Shown piece by piece: positions 1 to 9,381 of a stretch of 64,000 bases of DNA (its first letter is position 1; every line of letters begins with the position of its first letter). The translations under genes and the position numbers were made by a program. The notes under the pieces are model-generated. The model was not told the DNA's origin. It saw only the letters and a list, made by a program, of their open reading frames with translations, and did not search any database. The stretch comes from Mucinivorans hirudinis (GTDB taxonomy: Bacteria > Bacteroidota > Bacteroidia > Bacteroidales > Rikenellaceae): the NCBI GenBank assembly GCA_000723505.1, contig HG934468.1, forward strand, positions 1,024,798 to 1,088,797, given 5' to 3'.

Positions 1-5
1 AAACG

Positions 6-1004
6 ATGCAAAGAGTAGCCGTAGTTATACTTAATTGGAACGGGCAACATTTTCTTGAAAAGTTTCTTGGAAATGTTGTCGATTGCTCGCGCGGTGCATC
101 GGTGGTGGTGGTGGATAACTGCTCCACTGACGGCTCGGTGGAATGGATTGCCACAAATCACCCCAAAGTAGAGCGGGTGGTTCTTGACAAAAATTACGGC
201 TTTGCAGGAGGTTATAACAAAGGTTTAGAAGCTGTTAGAGCAGAGTATTACATTCTCCTTAACTCCGATGTGCAGGTTACACCGGGCTGGATTGAGCCAA
301 TGTTGTCCTTGATGGATAGCGATGCTCAAATAGCTGCCATTCAGCCCAAAATACTATCATACAGCTACAACGACTTCTTTGAGTATGCCGGAGCTTCGGG
401 TGGATTTATTGACACACTCGGTTACCCCTTTTGTCGCGGCAGGTTAATTGGCGAGTGCGAGCAGGATAGGGGACAATATGACGATGTGCGCGAAATTTTC
501 TGGGCTACCGGAGCGGCGTTTATGGTCAGGGCGGAGGATTTTCACCGCAGCGGAGGATTCGACGAGATTTTTTTCGCACACCAAGAGGAGATAGATCTAT
601 GTTGGCGGCTCAAGAGGCAGGGGCGTAAAATTATGGTTGTACCCCAGAGCGTTGTCTATCACGTTGGGGCGGGAACGTTGCCGATATGGTCGCCCCGAAA
701 GACCTACCTCAATTTCCGTAACAACATCGCGATGCTCTACAAAAACTTGCCAATGTGGCGCTTTGCGGTTGTATATTGCTGTCGCGTAGGGACAGATATG
801 CTCCGTGCCCTATCCTACCTGACAACTCTCAAATTCTCATTTGCATCGGCTATCTATCGGGGACACAGAGACTTTTGGCGCTTTCGCAGAAAACTAAACC
901 GCCACGACGAATTTGCGCGCACTATGGTCGGGCAAATCTATCGTGGCAGCATTGTTTTGCACTATATATTTGTAAACAAGTGCTTTGGGAATAAGTTACT
1001 GTAG
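6..1004 (+). CDS. Family 2 glycosyltransferase
   Basis: A 332-residue GT-A fold glycosyltransferase of family GT2, close to rhamnosyltransferase/WbbL-type enzymes that add a nucleotide-sugar-derived residue to a cell-surface glycan at the inner face of the membrane. The N-terminus has the usual start VVILNWNG followed by VVVDNCSTDGS for nucleotide binding. LLNSDVQV (about residues 84-91) holds the DXD-like metal site, and GGFDEIFFAHQEEIDLCWR (about 182-200) is the acceptor-side acidic motif. The C-terminal third is basic and aromatic and probably sits on the membrane. It converges with parC, 11 nt away. The start is five bases into the window, so upstream context is unseen. The sugar substrate cannot be assigned. 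Confidence 0.88.
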   Translation: MQRVAVVILNWNGQHFLEKFLGNVVDCSRGASVVVVDNCSTDGSVEWIATNHPKVERVVLDKNYGFAGGYNKGLEAVRAEYYILLNSDVQVTPGWIEPMLSLMDSDAQIAAIQPKILSYSYNDFFEYAGASGGFIDTLGYPFCRGRLIGECEQDRGQYDDVREIFWATGAAFMVRAEDFHRSGGFDEIFFAHQEEIDLCWRLKRQGRKIMVVPQSVVYHVGAGTLPIWSPRKTYLNFRNNIAMLYKNLPMWRFAVVYCCRVGTDMLRALSYLTTLKFSFASAIYRGHRDFWRFRRKLNRHDEFARTMVGQIYRGSIVLHYIFVNKCFGNKLL

Positions 1005-1015
1005 CCTTTCTTCTG

Positions 1016-3685
1016 CTAGAAAAGCTCCATTTGCTTCGGCTCAGCTACCTCTTCGTGTACAGTCGGCAACTCAGCAACCTCCTCTTGGTACTCTATCGGC
1101 GGTAGCTCTTTTTCTAGAGGTTCGAGTGTAACCACTTCGGCAACCTCGTAGTTAGACAGTCGTTTACCTTTTGCTCGGTGACTCTTGACACCAATAAACT
1201 CTTCTGCATCAATCGTTTCCGATGGGCGAGTATTATATTTACCTCCAAATCTGATTTGCAGCGCCGGGAACTTATCATCACACATCAGAACAAAAATATC
1301 TCCCTCTTCAACAAATAGTTGCGGACGCTGGTCGCACTGCTCGGCTGTGAATCGTTTGATGTAGTGGTAACCTTGTTCCTTGTCTACATAGATGACAGTA
1401 AAGACCTTAGCTGAATCCCACTTTTCAATACTCGCAATATCCTCGGGAAAGTGTTGCGAAATATCGTAACCGCAAGTGAGATATGTGTTAGACTTTGTGA
1501 AAATCAGCAGCTTATCATCTCCCTCAAACTCACCTAGATAGTCGCCACGCCCTTCGGTATTCAAGCGGCGGATAGAGCTATCGTACCACACCTGCAAACC
1601 TTTGAGAGTCGAAATTCCGCGCTCTTTCATCACTATCTTGTGGATGGCATAGCGCGTGAGCAGATTGCCCTGCGAGGAGCGCCCTTTGATTGCAAGTGTC
1701 GAAAAGTCAAGCTCTTCTGTGTTCTTTTTCAATCGTGGTCGAGGCTTGAAATATATCTTGAGAGTCTCAGCCTCACCATTGAGATTGACGCTCAGGTATA
1801 GGATTTCAGACCCCGGCGTTCCCTTGGTCATATCGTATTCGCGGTCGCGTGTGATGGCAGTTATCGAGCAGCGTTTCATATAGATAGCCCCATTTTTGCC
1901 GTCGCGATAGATGACATTATATATCGTGCGCGTGTCATTCTTTTTGAAGACCCCGCAATACAAGATATTTTTGCTAAAAAATCCCTTCTCCGAAACCTTC
2001 GATATTATATATTTCCCCTCCTTGTTAAACAGTATAACATCATCAATATCAGAACAATCACTCACAAACTCTTCCTTTCTCATCTGCGCCCCGATTCCAT
2101 AAAAACCCTCGGCACTATTCACATAGAGCTTGGCATTGGCAATGACCACCTTCGTAGCCTCGATGGTGTCGAAACTGCGAATCTCGCACTTGCGCTCGCG
2201 TCCCTTGCCATACTTTTTGAGTATATCCTTGTAGTAGGCTATCGTGTATTGGGTGAGTGAGTTAAGGTCTCGTTCGACCTGTTCAATCTCCGACTCCAAA
2301 CCGCGGATATGCTCATCGGCACGAAAGACGCTATATTTAGTCGTTTTTATAAGTTTTATCTCGGTGAGTTTCAGGATATCCTCGCGCGTTATCTCTCGTT
2401 TGAGCATTGATTTATAGGGCGTTAGCTCATTGTCAATCCTCTGTACAACCTCTTGTAGAGAGCTACACTGCTCCATAACCTTGTAGATGCCATTGACAAT
2501 AAAAATCTTCTCTAAACTCGAAAAATGCCAATCTTCTCCCAACTCTGCGAGCCTGATTTCCAGCTCCTTGCACAGAAGTTTGCGGGTATTGTCCACCGAA
2601 ATACGAAGTATCTGGGATACACCCAAAAAGAGAGGCTTTTTGTCTAAAATTACGCACGAATTAGGGGAAATGGAAACCTCACAATCGGTAAAGGCATAAA
2701 GCGCATCTATCGTTTTGTCGGGCGAAACATCGTTTGTTAAATGGATGATAATCTCTACATTAGCCGATGTATTATCGTCAATCTTACGAATTTTTATCTT
2801 TCCCTTATCGTTGGCTTTGATTATTGAATCAATCAGGGATGAGGTTGTTTTCCCAAATGGCAATTCGGTGATTGTCAGTGTTTTCCTGTCTGTCTTAACA
2901 ATCTTTGCACGCACCTTCACTGCTCCACCCCTGAGCCCGTCATTATAGCGGCTGCAATCTATCGAGCCGCCGGTGGCGAAGTCGGGATATAGCTCAAAGG
3001 GCTCATCCTGCAAATATTTTATTGAGGCATCAATCAGCTCGCAAAAGTTGTGCGGCAGAATCTTGGATGCCAAACCCACAGCAATCCCCTCGACCCCTTG
3101 CGAGAGTAGAAGTGGAAATTTAACAGGCAGTGTTACAGGCTCTTGATTACGCCCATCGTAGCTCGACATCCATTCGGTAGTCTTGTGATTGAAGACCACA
3201 TCGAGCGCAAATTTCGACAAACGCGCCTCTATATAACGCGGTGCGGCAGCCGAATCTCCCGTCAGTGTATTCCCCCAGTTACCCTGACAATCAATAAGCA
3301 AATCCTTCTGCCCCAGCCCCACAAGCGCATCGCCGATTGAGGCATCACCGTGAGGGTGGAACTGCATCGTATGACCAATAATATTCGCCACCTTATTGTA
3401 GCGTCCATCATCCATACGCTTGAGTGAGTGGAGAATACGGCGTTGCACGGGTTTTAACCCATCGTCCAAGTGTGGCACGGCACGCTCCAGAATAACATAG
3501 GAGGCGTAGTCCAGAAACCACTCCTTGTACATACCCGTAAGTTTGTGCGGCACAGAGTTTTCAGCCGAAACTAAACGAGAAAATTTTCCCGTTGCCACAG
3601 CCTCCACAACATCCTCTTCTTCAACTATCTCCTCCTCTGCTTGTTGCTCCGACACAAAATCCTCTTTCTCTATCTCTTCACTCAT
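1016..3685 (-). CDS. parC: DNA topoisomerase IV subunit A (ParC-like)
   Basis: An 889-residue type IIA topoisomerase A subunit that cuts and religates both DNA strands to unlink daughter chromosomes; its ParE partner is not in the window. The breakage-reunion domain starts at about residue 46 after an acidic leader. It shows DDGLKPVQRRIL, then HPHGDASIGDAL in the quinolone-pocket region, and AAAPRYIE with catalytic Tyr151 preceded by Arg150. The C-terminal region is a divergent beta-pinwheel without an obvious GyrA-box, which together with the short form argues for ParC rather than GyrA. The tail is acidic. It is the last gene of a minus-strand operon, 8 nt after the pRiA4b-domain gene. Confidence 0.92.
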   Translation of the reverse strand: MSEEIEKEDFVSEQQAEEEIVEEEDVVEAVATGKFSRLVSAENSVPHKLTGMYKEWFLDYASYVILERAVPHLDDGLKPVQRRILHSLKRMDDGRYNKVANIIGHTMQFHPHGDASIGDALVGLGQKDLLIDCQGNWGNTLTGDSAAAPRYIEARLSKFALDVVFNHKTTEWMSSYDGRNQEPVTLPVKFPLLLSQGVEGIAVGLASKILPHNFCELIDASIKYLQDEPFELYPDFATGGSIDCSRYNDGLRGGAVKVRAKIVKTDRKTLTITELPFGKTTSSLIDSIIKANDKGKIKIRKIDDNTSANVEIIIHLTNDVSPDKTIDALYAFTDCEVSISPNSCVILDKKPLFLGVSQILRISVDNTRKLLCKELEIRLAELGEDWHFSSLEKIFIVNGIYKVMEQCSSLQEVVQRIDNELTPYKSMLKREITREDILKLTEIKLIKTTKYSVFRADEHIRGLESEIEQVERDLNSLTQYTIAYYKDILKKYGKGRERKCEIRSFDTIEATKVVIANAKLYVNSAEGFYGIGAQMRKEEFVSDCSDIDDVILFNKEGKYIISKVSEKGFFSKNILYCGVFKKNDTRTIYNVIYRDGKNGAIYMKRCSITAITRDREYDMTKGTPGSEILYLSVNLNGEAETLKIYFKPRPRLKKNTEELDFSTLAIKGRSSQGNLLTRYAIHKIVMKERGISTLKGLQVWYDSSIRRLNTEGRGDYLGEFEGDDKLLIFTKSNTYLTCGYDISQHFPEDIASIEKWDSAKVFTVIYVDKEQGYHYIKRFTAEQCDQRPQLFVEEGDIFVLMCDDKFPALQIRFGGKYNTRPSETIDAEEFIGVKSHRAKGKRLSNYEVAEVVTLEPLEKELPPIEYQEEVAELPTVHEEVAEPKQMELF

Positions 3686-3693
3686 ACTCTAAT

Positions 3694-4599
3694 CTATTTT
3701 TTCTTGGGAAAATCTACAACAATCCCTTTTGGTGCACTATTTTTTTCTGCCTTCGCGGCAGCAGCTCCCGCAACTGCCGCAAATGTTTTGATGTTATTGA
3801 AGAGTAGCTCTAATAAATAATTAGCACCCTCCACAAATTCAGCCCTTCTTTCGGATAATTCATTCTCTTGGATACGCTTTTCGATAATATCCATATAATA
3901 CTCGCGCGCCTTTGCCTCGGACTCTAAAACCATAATCTCCGAAATTTCGGACAACTGCGAATTGTCTAATTTCAAAATTTTCTCGGTAATTGCAAATTCC
4001 CGCTGCTCAACTTCGTCATATTCACCTCTTAAAAACCTATTTACCTCATCAATATCAAAATACGCAGGGTCGTAAACCTCACCTCGTTTCAAGCCCATCC
4101 AGTCGCGAAGCCCCTTGTGGTCGGGGTGCTTTGTATCCTCCAGAGCCTCCAACATCGCATAATAGCCCCACAAGCCGCCACAATTCTCGGGCGGACACGC
4201 TCCCTTTCCTTTGATGCAAATCGGTGTTGGGTCGTCATCTTGGTCGTTGTCGATAATCTCCTCGATGAGAATCGTATGGTCCCAATTATCGCCGAAGTCA
4301 TAACAATAACTCAACTTATCTTTGACAAGGTATATCAATGAACGCAGAGTAACCTCTGAATAATCCTCGCTAGAGGCTTCTCCGAAAAAAAGCGGAGCAT
4401 CGGTTTCATCCATATCCTCGGCAGGCTCATAAAAGACCCTGTTTTTCTCGAAATGGTGAAGGTGCTCGTCCTCCCACCCCATTGCGCCCTGTATAACCCG
4501 ATGCAAATCAGGCAGTAAAATATCTGCCGGCACAATTACCCTGCGCCAAATTGGAGGCTTTGCACCATCCAATGAAATTTTGATACGGTACTTCAACAT
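3694..4599 (-). CDS. pRiA4b ORF-3-like domain protein
   Basis: A 301-residue protein whose N-terminal half matches the plasmid pRiA4b ORF-3-like family: YRIKISLDGAKPPIWRRV, then HRVIQGAMGWEDEHLHHF, a conserved YCYDFGDNWDHTI, and GACPPENCGGLWGY. Family members occur widely on plasmids and chromosomes; their molecular function is unknown, so none is assigned. The C-terminal part (about 190-290) is rich in Glu and Lys and predicted helical. It lies 43 nt after purC and 8 nt before parC on the same strand, so it is probably co-transcribed with housekeeping genes. That is an unusual position for a family often found on mobile DNA. Confidence 0.8.
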   Translation of the reverse strand: MLKYRIKISLDGAKPPIWRRVIVPADILLPDLHRVIQGAMGWEDEHLHHFEKNRVFYEPAEDMDETDAPLFFGEASSEDYSEVTLRSLIYLVKDKLSYCYDFGDNWDHTILIEEIIDNDQDDDPTPICIKGKGACPPENCGGLWGYYAMLEALEDTKHPDHKGLRDWMGLKRGEVYDPAYFDIDEVNRFLRGEYDEVEQREFAITEKILKLDNSQLSEISEIMVLESEAKAREYYMDIIEKRIQENELSERRAEFVEGANYLLELLFNNIKTFAAVAGAAAAKAEKNSAPKGIVVDFPKKK

Positions 4600-4642
4600 T
4601 TTTTCTGAGTTATTAAGTTACTACCAACCCCCTCACCAATTT

Positions 4643-5593
4643 CTAAACCAATCTCTTCAACATATTCGAGATGTTAGCTTCGATACGTTCGGCGATGTTA
4701 TCGCTCTGGACTTTGATAAATTTTTCTCCCGTAATATTCTCGTAAAGCTCAATATATCTTTCGCTTACCCGTGCCACGAACTCATCCGAGATTTCGGGCA
4801 TCACATCATCTTTTCCGCCTTGGAAATTGTGCTCCATCAACCATTCGCGCACAAACTCCTTTGAGAGTTGGCGTTGCGGCTCACCATTTGCAAAACGTTC
4901 TTCGTATCCCTCCTTGTAGAAATATCGCGAAGAGTCGGGAGTGTGAATCTCGTCAATAAGGTAGATTACTCCATCCTTTTTGCCGAACTCATATTTAGTA
5001 TCCACCAAAATAAGACCGCGCTCGTCTGCCATCTCCGAGCCGCGTTTGAAAAGCTCCATAGAGTATTTTTCGAGAATCGCATAATCCTCTGCCGAGACGT
5101 AACCCTGCTCCAAAATTTGCTCACGCGAGATATTCTCATCGTGAAGACCCAGCTCCGCTTTTGTCGTAGGGGTGATAATAGGCTCTGCAAAACGTTCGTG
5201 CTCGCGCATCCCGTCGGGGATAGCCACACCGCAAATTTCGCGTGCCCCGTTTTTGTACTCGCGCCACGAGCTACCCGTAAGATAACCGCGCACAATCATC
5301 TCAACTGCAAATGGTTCGCATCTATGCCCCACGGTTGCCATCGGGTCGGGCGAGGCAATTTTCCAATTAGGACAAATATCTGAGGTGGCATCCAAGAACT
5401 TAGAGGCTATCTGGTTCAAAACCTGACCCTTGTAGGGAATACCCTTGGGCAGAACAACATCGAACGCCGAGATACGGTCAGAAACAACCATTGCAAGATA
5501 TTTATTGTCAATGGTATATACATCGCGGACTTTACCAATATAGGTGGCTGTCTGTCCATCGAAATGGAAATCTGTATGTGTAAGTGCTTTCAT
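4643..5593 (-). CDS. purC: SAICAR synthetase
   Basis: Phosphoribosylaminoimidazole-succinocarboxamide synthase, 316 residues, which joins CAIR to aspartate with ATP in de novo purine synthesis in the cytosol. Visible family motifs are [25 protein letters not shown] near the N-terminus (ATP-binding lid), [17 protein letters not shown] (about 100-116), and [15 protein letters not shown] followed by [13 protein letters not shown] (about 195-230). The length matches the longer PurC type found in Bacteroidota. Its ATG overlaps the fabD stop codon by one base (TAATG), implying translational coupling to fabD. Confidence 0.95.
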   Translation of the reverse strand: MKALTHTDFHFDGQTATYIGKVRDVYTIDNKYLAMVVSDRISAFDVVLPKGIPYKGQVLNQIASKFLDATSDICPNWKIASPDPMATVGHRCEPFAVEMIVRGYLTGSSWREYKNGAREICGVAIPDGMREHERFAEPIITPTTKAELGLHDENISREQILEQGYVSAEDYAILEKYSMELFKRGSEMADERGLILVDTKYEFGKKDGVIYLIDEIHTPDSSRYFYKEGYEERFANGEPQRQLSKEFVREWLMEHNFQGGKDDVMPEISDEFVARVSERYIELYENITGEKFIKVQSDNIAERIEANISNMLKRLV

Positions 5594-6471
5594 TACTGTT
5601 TATTAGAGCAAATTGCCTCTTTATTAACTTTTTTGATTAGCCCCGATAGAACAGCGCCCGGTCCAAGCTCCACAAACTCCACAGCACCGTCCCCAATCAT
5701 ACCTTCAGCTGTTTGTGTCCAACGAACGGGAGCGGTGAGCTGTGAAATAAGGTTTGCTTTGATTTGTGAGGGGTCGGTATATGGCTTTGCATCAACATTT
5801 TGGTAAACAGGGCATACGGGAGCAACGATTTGTGCTGCCTCTATTGCCGCCTCAAGTTCCACACGTGCAGGTTCCATCAGCGGAGAGTGGAACGCACCAC
5901 CCACTGCCAACTTCAAAGCACGTTTTGCACCCGCCTCTTTCAGAGCCTCGCAAGCCTTGTCCACACCCTCAATCGAACCCGAAATCACCAACTGACCCGG
6001 GCAGTTATAATTTGCCGCCACCACAACCTCGGGAATCGCCGCGCAGACCTGTTCGACCTTTTCATCCGACAACCCCAAAATTGCCGCCATTGTAGATGGC
6101 TCTTTTTCGCACGCCTTTTGCATAGCCGCCGCACGCGCCGCCACAAGGCGCAAACCATCCTCGAAGCTGAGCGCACCGGCTGCCACCAATGCCGAAAACT
6201 CGCCTAGGGAGTGACCGGCAACCATATCCGGCTTAAACTCTTCGCCAAGAGATTTTGCAAGAATCACCGAATGCAAAAAAATAGCAGGCTGGGTAACGTT
6301 GGTCTGTTTGAGTTGCTCGTCCGTACCACTGAACATAATATCGGTGATGCGGAATCCGAGAATGTCGTTAGCCTTCTCGAAGAGTGCTTTAGCCGCGGGG
6401 TTCGTGTCGTATAGTTCTTTACCCATTCCGACAAACTGCGCACCTTGACCGGGGAAAACGAATGCTTTCAT
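5593..6471 (-). CDS. fabD: Malonyl-CoA:ACP transacylase
   Basis: A 292-residue malonyltransferase that moves malonyl from CoA to acyl carrier protein for fatty-acid chain extension. The nucleophile elbow [14 protein letters not shown] carries the active-site serine at about residue 92; the catalytic histidine is in [10 protein letters not shown] at about 200, and the carboxylate-binding arginine lies in LVAARAAAM. The N-terminal [12 protein letters not shown] is the classic FabD opening. It is the first gene of the fabD-purC-pRiA4b-parC run and has a -7 box (TACCTTTG on the minus strand) 29 nt upstream of its start. Confidence 0.95.
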   Translation of the reverse strand: MKAFVFPGQGAQFVGMGKELYDTNPAAKALFEKANDILGFRITDIMFSGTDEQLKQTNVTQPAIFLHSVILAKSLGEEFKPDMVAGHSLGEFSALVAAGALSFEDGLRLVAARAAAMQKACEKEPSTMAAILGLSDEKVEQVCAAIPEVVVAANYNCPGQLVISGSIEGVDKACEALKEAGAKRALKLAVGGAFHSPLMEPARVELEAAIEAAQIVAPVCPVYQNVDAKPYTDPSQIKANLISQLTAPVRWTQTAEGMIGDGAVEFVELGPGAVLSGLIKKVNKEAICSNKQ

Positions 6472-6499
6472 ATTTTTGTAAATTTTAATTTTCCAAAGA

Positions 6500-6507
6500 C
6501 AAAGGTA
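6500..6507 (-). promoter_or_regulatory. -7 promoter box of the fabD operon
   Basis: The minus strand reads TACCTTTG, a match to the Bacteroidota -7 consensus TAnnTTTG, 29 nt upstream of the fabD ATG. A clear -33 TTTG at the usual 19-21 nt spacing is not obvious. Confidence 0.55.
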
Positions 6508-6553
6508 TAATTTTTTGCCAAAAAATGCTAATTTTGCACAATATAAACTGCAT

Positions 6554-6583
6554 CTGAGAAATCAAGCGAGCTTGATTTCTCAG
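6554..6583. promoter_or_regulatory. 30-bp perfect palindrome in divergent promoter region
   Basis: CTGAGAAATCAAGC, a 2-nt spacer GA, then GCTTGATTTCTCAG: 14-bp arms with no mismatch. It lies between the divergent fabD and GH2-like genes and ends 8 nt before a TATATTTG -7 box (6592-6599) that would serve the GH2-like gene, so it covers that promoter's -33 position. No T-run follows on either strand, which favours an operator over a terminator. Confidence 0.6.
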
Positions 6584-6591
6584 ATTTGCAC

Positions 6592-6599
6592 TATATTTG
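6592..6599 (+). promoter_or_regulatory. -7 promoter box of the GH2-like gene
   Basis: TATATTTG fits TAnnTTTG and lies 31 nt upstream of the preferred ATG at 6631. The -33 position falls inside the palindrome 6554-6583, where no good TTTG exists, as expected for a regulated promoter. Confidence 0.55.
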
Positions 6600-6630
6600 C
6601 ATTGTATTTGCACTCTACAAAAATAGTTTT

Positions 6631-8664
6631 ATGAGACACATTATCATATCGGCTATGCTCTTCTCCTGCGCTCTATCAGCTGTGGCACAGGGTATTACCA
6701 GCTCCAATCGCGAGCTTTCGCGCCCCGTGTTTATGAGTTACCGCAACACACAAAGCGCGCTCAGGGGCGAATGGAGCGAGTCGGAAAATTACAGCCCGCT
6801 CAGTGGGGAATGGTTTGTGAAATGGTTTGACAACCCACGGCATATCGACACTATGATGCTGAAAACAAATGCAGTAACGAGTGACCTCAAAAAAATTACT
6901 CTGCCCGCCGCTTTCCGATTGCAGGGAGTTGGCGGCGAAGCAATTTTTGCCGAAAAGGCATATACTTTTCTGAAAGATTCCCCTCTGAAAAACGATTTTG
7001 CGAAACCCCGCGGCGGTGCAGCTCTCCTAATGCGCGATTTTTCCGTGCCGTTCGACTATTTGGACAAAGCGGTCTTCTTTCATATCGGTGCGGCTTCGGC
7101 GGCGGTTACGCTGTATATAAACGGTGTAAAGGTCGGATATAGCACCGACTCGAGAAATCCTGCCGAGTTCGACATCACCAAATACATAGTGCGCGGCAGA
7201 AACCGCGCGGCATTGGTGGTGGATGAGTTTTGCGATGGCTCATATCTGGAAGACCAGACCGGTTGGAGGCTCGGGGGTGTGAACCGCGAAATTTATCTCT
7301 TTGCACAACCCAAAATCCGCGTTCGCGACTACACCGTACGCACCACCTTAGACCCCACATACAAAAACGGGCTATTGGAAACCGCACTGCTCCTTAAAAC
7401 ACAACTACTCAATCCACATACTGTCACTGTATATTATGACTTGTATGACCCCGATGGAAATCTTGTGAATCAGGCTCAGAAGGATGTGCAAATCGGGATG
7501 CGCTATCAAGATACGGTGCGTTTTACGGCTACAATTTTGGACGTGAAGCAGTGGAGCGATGAGACTCCTAATCTATATACTATACTATATCGCATAAAAC
7601 GCGACACAAAGTGGAGTGAGTTTATTGCCGTAAAATCGGGCTTCCGCACTGTCGAAATCAAGGATGGAAGGCTTCTGGTCAATGGTAAAGCTCCAAAAAT
7701 CAAGGGGGTAAACCTTGCAGAGTTTTCACCCTCGACAGGCAATGTGCAGTCGAAAGAGGATATCGAAAAAGTGTTGAAGCAAATAAAGGAACGGGGCTTT
7801 AATGCCATTCGCACAGACGGTTACCCGCTGCAGAACTATTTCTATGAACTGTGTGACCGTATGGGGCTTTATGTGTGGGATGTTGCCAATATCAATGCTC
7901 AGGGTATAGGGACGAGCATCTATAAGGGGCGCACATTGGCGAATGACCCTGCTTGGCGCGATGAGTTTATATTCCGAGTAGACAACACATATCAAAGAAA
8001 CAAGGCACATACTTCTGTGATAATGTGGGGATTGGGCGACAATGCGGGTAATGGTTACAATATGTATGAAGCATACCTGATGCTCAAAGCACAAGAGCAG
8101 ACTCGCCCCATTGCCTATAATGGAGCGGGGTTGGAGTTTAATAGCGATATTTTCTGTCCCGATAATTTTGATTTATCTAAACTTGCTCAGATTAAACCCA
8201 TTATGGACGGGCAACCCGTGATTCTTTCGCGTTGCACAGAGGCAGTTTGGGATGTGGAGGGGGTGCAGGGCGGTTTTTTGACGCGTTGGCAGTCGCCGGC
8301 AATATCGGCAGGTGGCAAATTCGCTCGCCTTTCGGACGATTATCGGCTGCAACAACTCGGCAGCGGAAAAGTCGAGTTACCCAATGCCGAGTCATTTGAC
8401 TTGGGTAAGAGACCCGTTGTGGTGCGCGAAGTAAAACGCGGGGTGTATGAGTTTGAGAATAACCTGCAATTTGCTAATCTCAAAGATATTAATATAGATT
8501 ACCAAATAATTCAAAAAGGGAAGGTGAAGGAGAGCGGCAGGATTGCGGTCGATGTTGCGCCGGGCGAGCGCGGCGCGGCTAAGTTGAAGATTCCGATTCT
8601 TCAAAAAATCTCCAAGGCAGAGATTGTGATTCGGGTTGGATATTTTGGTGAGTTCAGATTCTAA
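6631..8664 (+). CDS. Secreted glycoside hydrolase family 2-like protein, active site degenerate
   Basis: A 677-residue exported LacZ-like protein. The ATG at 6631 is chosen because it opens a clean signal peptide (MRHIIISAMLFSCALSAVAQ); an ATG at 6586 would lie upstream of it and inside the promoter. The GH2 sugar-binding jelly roll is clear (VGYSTDSRNPAEFDI, then DGSYLEDQTGWRLGG), followed by the Ig-like domain and a TIM-barrel start (VNLAEFSPSTG). Where LacZ has the acid/base Glu in a GNE motif after the W-x-L strand, this protein has MWGLGDNAG; the nucleophile region reads SRCTEAVWDVEG instead of the usual CEYAHAMGN. It is also much shorter than LacZ (about 1,000 residues). A non-catalytic or altered role is inferred. 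It lies 5 nt before plsC. Confidence 0.8.
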   Translation: MRHIIISAMLFSCALSAVAQGITSSNRELSRPVFMSYRNTQSALRGEWSESENYSPLSGEWFVKWFDNPRHIDTMMLKTNAVTSDLKKITLPAAFRLQGVGGEAIFAEKAYTFLKDSPLKNDFAKPRGGAALLMRDFSVPFDYLDKAVFFHIGAASAAVTLYINGVKVGYSTDSRNPAEFDITKYIVRGRNRAALVVDEFCDGSYLEDQTGWRLGGVNREIYLFAQPKIRVRDYTVRTTLDPTYKNGLLETALLLKTQLLNPHTVTVYYDLYDPDGNLVNQAQKDVQIGMRYQDTVRFTATILDVKQWSDETPNLYTILYRIKRDTKWSEFIAVKSGFRTVEIKDGRLLVNGKAPKIKGVNLAEFSPSTGNVQSKEDIEKVLKQIKERGFNAIRTDGYPLQNYFYELCDRMGLYVWDVANINAQGIGTSIYKGRTLANDPAWRDEFIFRVDNTYQRNKAHTSVIMWGLGDNAGNGYNMYEAYLMLKAQEQTRPIAYNGAGLEFNSDIFCPDNFDLSKLAQIKPIMDGQPVILSRCTEAVWDVEGVQGGFLTRWQSPAISAGGKFARLSDDYRLQQLGSGKVELPNAESFDLGKRPVVVREVKRGVYEFENNLQFANLKDINIDYQIIQKGKVKESGRIAVDVAPGERGAAKLKIPILQKISKAEIVIRVGYFGEFRF

Positions 8665-8669
8665 AAATT

Positions 8670-9380
8670 ATGAAATCAATATATTACCTCACAACATTCA
8701 TTCTGTTCAGCATTGTGCTGTTTCTGGCGTTTTCCGTGGCGTGGCTATTTGCGTATCCATTTGACAGACACAGGATTGTGTCGCACGAGATTTCTCGATT
8801 TTGGTCGAAGTGGATTTACAGACTCAACCCTTGGTGGAGGGTTAGGGTGAGCGGAATGGAAAATATTGAAAAAGGCAAGAGCTATATCGTGGTATCTAAC
8901 CATCAGGCTATGTTGGATATACCGCTTTTGTATGTGCTACCGTTCAACTTCAAATGGGTGTCGAAAGAGGAGGTTTTTCATATTCCCATTTTCGGGTGGG
9001 TGTTGGCAATGCACGATGATATTGCAATCAAACGTGGCGGGAGTGCCGGTGCAAAAAAGATGTTGGACAAGAGTAACCGTATGCTCAAAAACGGGGTGAG
9101 TGTAATCATTTTTCCCGAAGGCACTCGCACAAAAACGGGCAAGATTGGGCGGTTTCACCAAGGGGCATTTCTTCTTGCGCGCAAGAGCAAGGCTGATATT
9201 TTGCCCGTTATGATTGATGGAACTTTCGATGCAATTAAAGATTGGAAAGTAAAAACACCACACAGTTTTACGGTCAAAATTATGGAGGCAGTACCCTATG
9301 ACCCCGAACTAACTATCGAGGAAATTTCAAATTTGATGCAACAAAAAATAGGCGCAGCTTTCGAGCAACTGCACAGATAG
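8670..9380 (+). CDS. plsC: 1-acyl-sn-glycerol-3-phosphate acyltransferase
   Basis: A 236-residue membrane acyltransferase that acylates lysophosphatidate at sn-2 to give phosphatidate, the phospholipid precursor. An N-terminal hydrophobic helix (about residues 5-30) anchors it. The catalytic NHQAMLD (His78, Asp83) fits NHx4D, and FPEGTR at about 149-154 is the glycerol-phosphate-binding motif. Length and motif order are normal for PlsC. It starts 5 nt after the GH2-like gene, so it is likely on the same transcript, and converges with rnhA with one base between the stop codons. Confidence 0.92.
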   Translation: MKSIYYLTTFILFSIVLFLAFSVAWLFAYPFDRHRIVSHEISRFWSKWIYRLNPWWRVRVSGMENIEKGKSYIVVSNHQAMLDIPLLYVLPFNFKWVSKEEVFHIPIFGWVLAMHDDIAIKRGGSAGAKKMLDKSNRMLKNGVSVIIFPEGTRTKTGKIGRFHQGAFLLARKSKADILPVMIDGTFDAIKDWKVKTPHSFTVKIMEAVPYDPELTIEEISNLMQQKIGAAFEQLHR

Positions 9381-9381
9381 G

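Noticed and set aside
4868-5383. Plus-strand frame of 171 codons in purC
   Set aside because: It is antisense to a strongly conserved enzyme and has no family resemblance.
6586-6630. Upstream ATG of the GH2-like gene
   Set aside because: The added 15 residues precede a complete signal peptide, and the ATG overlaps the -7 box.
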